Notes under the pieces: model-generated
What the model was told of the DNA's origin: nothing
Seen by the model: the letters and a program-made list of their open reading frames with translations, nothing else
Databases searched by the model: none
Origin: Amycolatopsis umgeniensis
Lineage (GTDB): Bacteria; Actinomycetota; Actinomycetes; Mycobacteriales; Pseudonocardiaceae
Reading direction: 5' to 3'
DNA: 64,000 nucleotides
Assembly: GCF_014205155.1 (NCBI RefSeq)
Contig: NZ_JACHMX010000001.1
Coordinates: 868,001-932,000, forward strand
Made by a program: the position numbers and the translations under genes
Part shown: positions 62,764-64,000 of the stretch, one piece after another
How the letters are laid out: each line of letters starts with the position of its first letter
Numbering within the stretch: the first letter of the stretch is position 1

Positions 62764-63172
62764 GGTTTTGCCGGATTTTGGCGACGGCGGGTTACAGGTG
62801 GGTGCCGATGAGGGACGGTTTCCGCGACGGACCGTGGCCGGATCTCGGCAACAGCCGAGAGCGATGGCAGCTCTTCGGCCAAGGAGGTACGGGGGTGACA
62901 GCGACTGCCGGGGGTCTGGTGTCGCGGCAGCAATGGGCTGCTTTCCAGCAACAGCCCAGAACGTGGCGGCCCAGTAACCGCCGTTTTGCGGCAACGGGGT
63001 CAGGGGTAGTGACAGCTCGTCGGTCGGGGCTTGTCGCGAAGAGAGAAGCCCGCCCGCCATGAAGCCATAGCCGTTTTGCGGCAAGGATCCTTCGCGGTTC
63101 CCTGGTGACAACGGCTACTGGAGGGACAGGCCGGTAGCGGCTCGTCGGCCATCGCCGTTTCGCGGCAACGAC
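62764..63172. other. 409-base gene-free region with short hairpin repeats
   Basis: No credible gene lies between the transporter and the HNH gene. Three copies of GCCGTTTTGCGGCAA-like repeats occur here and are noted separately. The rest is low-information GC-rich sequence. Confidence 0.6.
62980..63168. repeat. three GCCGTTTTGCGGCAA repeats
   Basis: Copies at 62980-62994, 63070-63084 and (with TTTC) 63154-63168, spaced 90 and 84 bases. Each can form a GCCG/CGGC mini-hairpin. CTCGTCGG recurs between them, so a longer degraded unit of about 85-90 bases is likely. Confidence 0.65.
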
Positions 63173-64000
63173 TCAGAACGGTGGTGGTTCCTCGACTGGA
63201 GGCGCCTTCGGGCGGGGTTCGTGCAGCGGTGGAGGTGTGCTGTCGTAACTCTGCCCGGTCGGCGTGGTGACAGTCAGAGTGCCATCAGACGCGAGCCGGT
63301 AGATCCAACCGGGTTCGTCCTTCAGCCGATGGTCGCGGCGGCACAGGTCGATCAAATCGGCGGCATCGGTGTGCCCACCGAACTCCCACGGCACCGAGTG
63401 GTCGATATCGCACGCCTGAGCCGGGCGGTGACAGCCCGGTCTTCGGCACTCACGATCCCGCACCCGAACAAACTCGCCCTGCCCCGCTGACGGCCGGTAC
63501 CGGTTGCGGCCCAGGTCCAGAACCTGCCCCGACAACGGATCCGTGATGATCCGCCGCAACACAGTGTCCGCACCGGACGCGATCTCCCGCGCCAGCGTGG
63601 CGGGAACATGACCGTGCCCAGCCAACTCCGCCGGATCATCATTCACCCCCAAGTAGGTGAACAAGTCCATGTAGAGAAACACCTCGGTACGTTCGGTCTT
63701 CCCGCCCTGGCCGCCGAGCAGGAGATCGAGCGCCACGTCGGCACGGAGTTGGTCGAGGGTGCGGGTCTCGCCGCCGGTCTTCAACGCCCGAGCCTCACGA
63801 TCGATCCGCACATAAGCGGCGGCGACTTTCTCGACGGGGCCGTCCTCGACCTCGATCGACGCCACCCCTGTCTCCCCGTGGCGCACGGTCAACCGACGGC
63901 CGTCACGGTGCCGCTCGACACGCCTGCCCGCCCCCTCACGGTCGACCGTGATCGCCGCATGCCCCGCCGCTTTGCGGATCTGCTCGGAATTCTTGTCCTC
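63173..64000 (-). CDS. DUF222/HNH endonuclease domain protein (13E12-type, partial)
   Basis: The reading frame stays open to the right edge, so the N-terminus is missing; 275 C-terminal residues are visible. The upstream part fits DUF222 (RTLDQLRADVALDLLLGG). The HNH motif is RRPGCHRPAQACDIDHSVPW then TDAADLIDLCRRDHRLKD, with the Cys pairs and DH core of a beta-beta-alpha-metal nuclease. It ends in a Pro-rich tail. Such genes are multicopy in actinobacteria (13E12 repeats of mycobacteria); their role is unsettled. A TTG at 63892 is an internal codon, not the start. Confidence 0.88.
   Translation of the reverse strand, partial: EDKNSEQIRKAAGHAAITVDREGAGRRVERHRDGRRLTVRHGETGVASIEVEDGPVEKVAAAYVRIDREARALKTGGETRTLDQLRADVALDLLLGGQGGKTERTEVFLYMDLFTYLGVNDDPAELAGHGHVPATLAREIASGADTVLRRIITDPLSGQVLDLGRNRYRPSAGQGEFVRVRDRECRRPGCHRPAQACDIDHSVPWEFGGHTDAADLIDLCRRDHRLKDEPGWIYRLASDGTLTVTTPTGQSYDSTPPPLHEPRPKAPPVEEPPPF

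Noticed and set aside
62728..63111. 127-residue open frame on the minus strand with LPQNG repeats
   Set aside because: The repeated words simply translate the GCCGTTTTGCGGCAA hairpins; no ribosome-binding site or domain.
1..64000. tRNA, rRNA, prophage or transposase genes
   Set aside because: I looked for tRNA cloverleaf ends, phage structural proteins and DDE/serine/tyrosine recombinase motifs and saw none; a tRNAscan and HMM search would settle it.

Overview
The window is high-GC DNA with dense codon bias and frequent GTG starts (plus two likely TTG starts). It reads as the chromosome of a Gram-positive filamentous actinomycete, most likely Pseudonocardiaceae and Amycolatopsis-like. This rests on a MptB-type mannosyltransferase, an IrtA/IrtB-type siderophore importer, a class E (LAxTG) sortase substrate, a guanidine-III riboswitch, a DUF222/HNH (13E12-type) gene and many one-regulator/one-operon divergent pairs. 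The species is inferred. No tRNA, rRNA, CRISPR array, prophage or transposase was seen.

Layout. 1-14400: a partial acyltransferase, a DinB/WYL divergent pair, a SnoaL-flavin monooxygenase facing a GAF regulator, an antiporter, a MptB-like GT-C enzyme, and small regulator-plus-target pairs. 14500-17411: a guanidine-III riboswitch driving an SMR guanidinium exporter, then a secreted chymotrypsin-fold protease with a chitin-binding tail and a LysR regulator. 17553-21189: a 989-residue lipase-like/NB-ARC/TPR (NLR-like) protein beside a 0.67-kb cluster of near-perfect palindromes. 21190-27165: a second antiporter, a fused SecDF with a small secreted partner, and a TetR/rhodanese pair with twin operator palindromes. 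27172-35454: an 8.3-kb gene for a 2760-residue sortase-anchored surface protein with sixteen units of about 128 residues.

36616-42458: a tightly overlapped iron operon (tetR-irtA-irtB-hydrolase) whose promoter carries an IdeR/DmdR-like iron box between its -35 and -10 hexamers. 42650-50407: a protease island. A trypsin and subtilisin pair and a large LuxR-type ATPase regulator lie on one strand, and a papain-fold peptidase plus a membrane-anchored partner are divergent. 50465-53735: a monooxygenase, short-chain dehydrogenase and patatin operon resembling the mycobacterial mymA cluster, under a divergent TetR. 55603-62763: an acyl-CoA dehydrogenase, CoA-transferase, hydratase and citramalyl-CoA-lyase-like operon with divergent LysR, hydrolase and MHS transporter, which fits itaconate or a related C5-dicarboxylate being broken down. 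The right edge is a DUF222/HNH endonuclease gene preceded by short hairpin repeats.

Most likely to be under-described: the NLR-like protein with its palindrome cluster, the LAL-centred protease island, and the hydrolase translationally coupled to irtAB.
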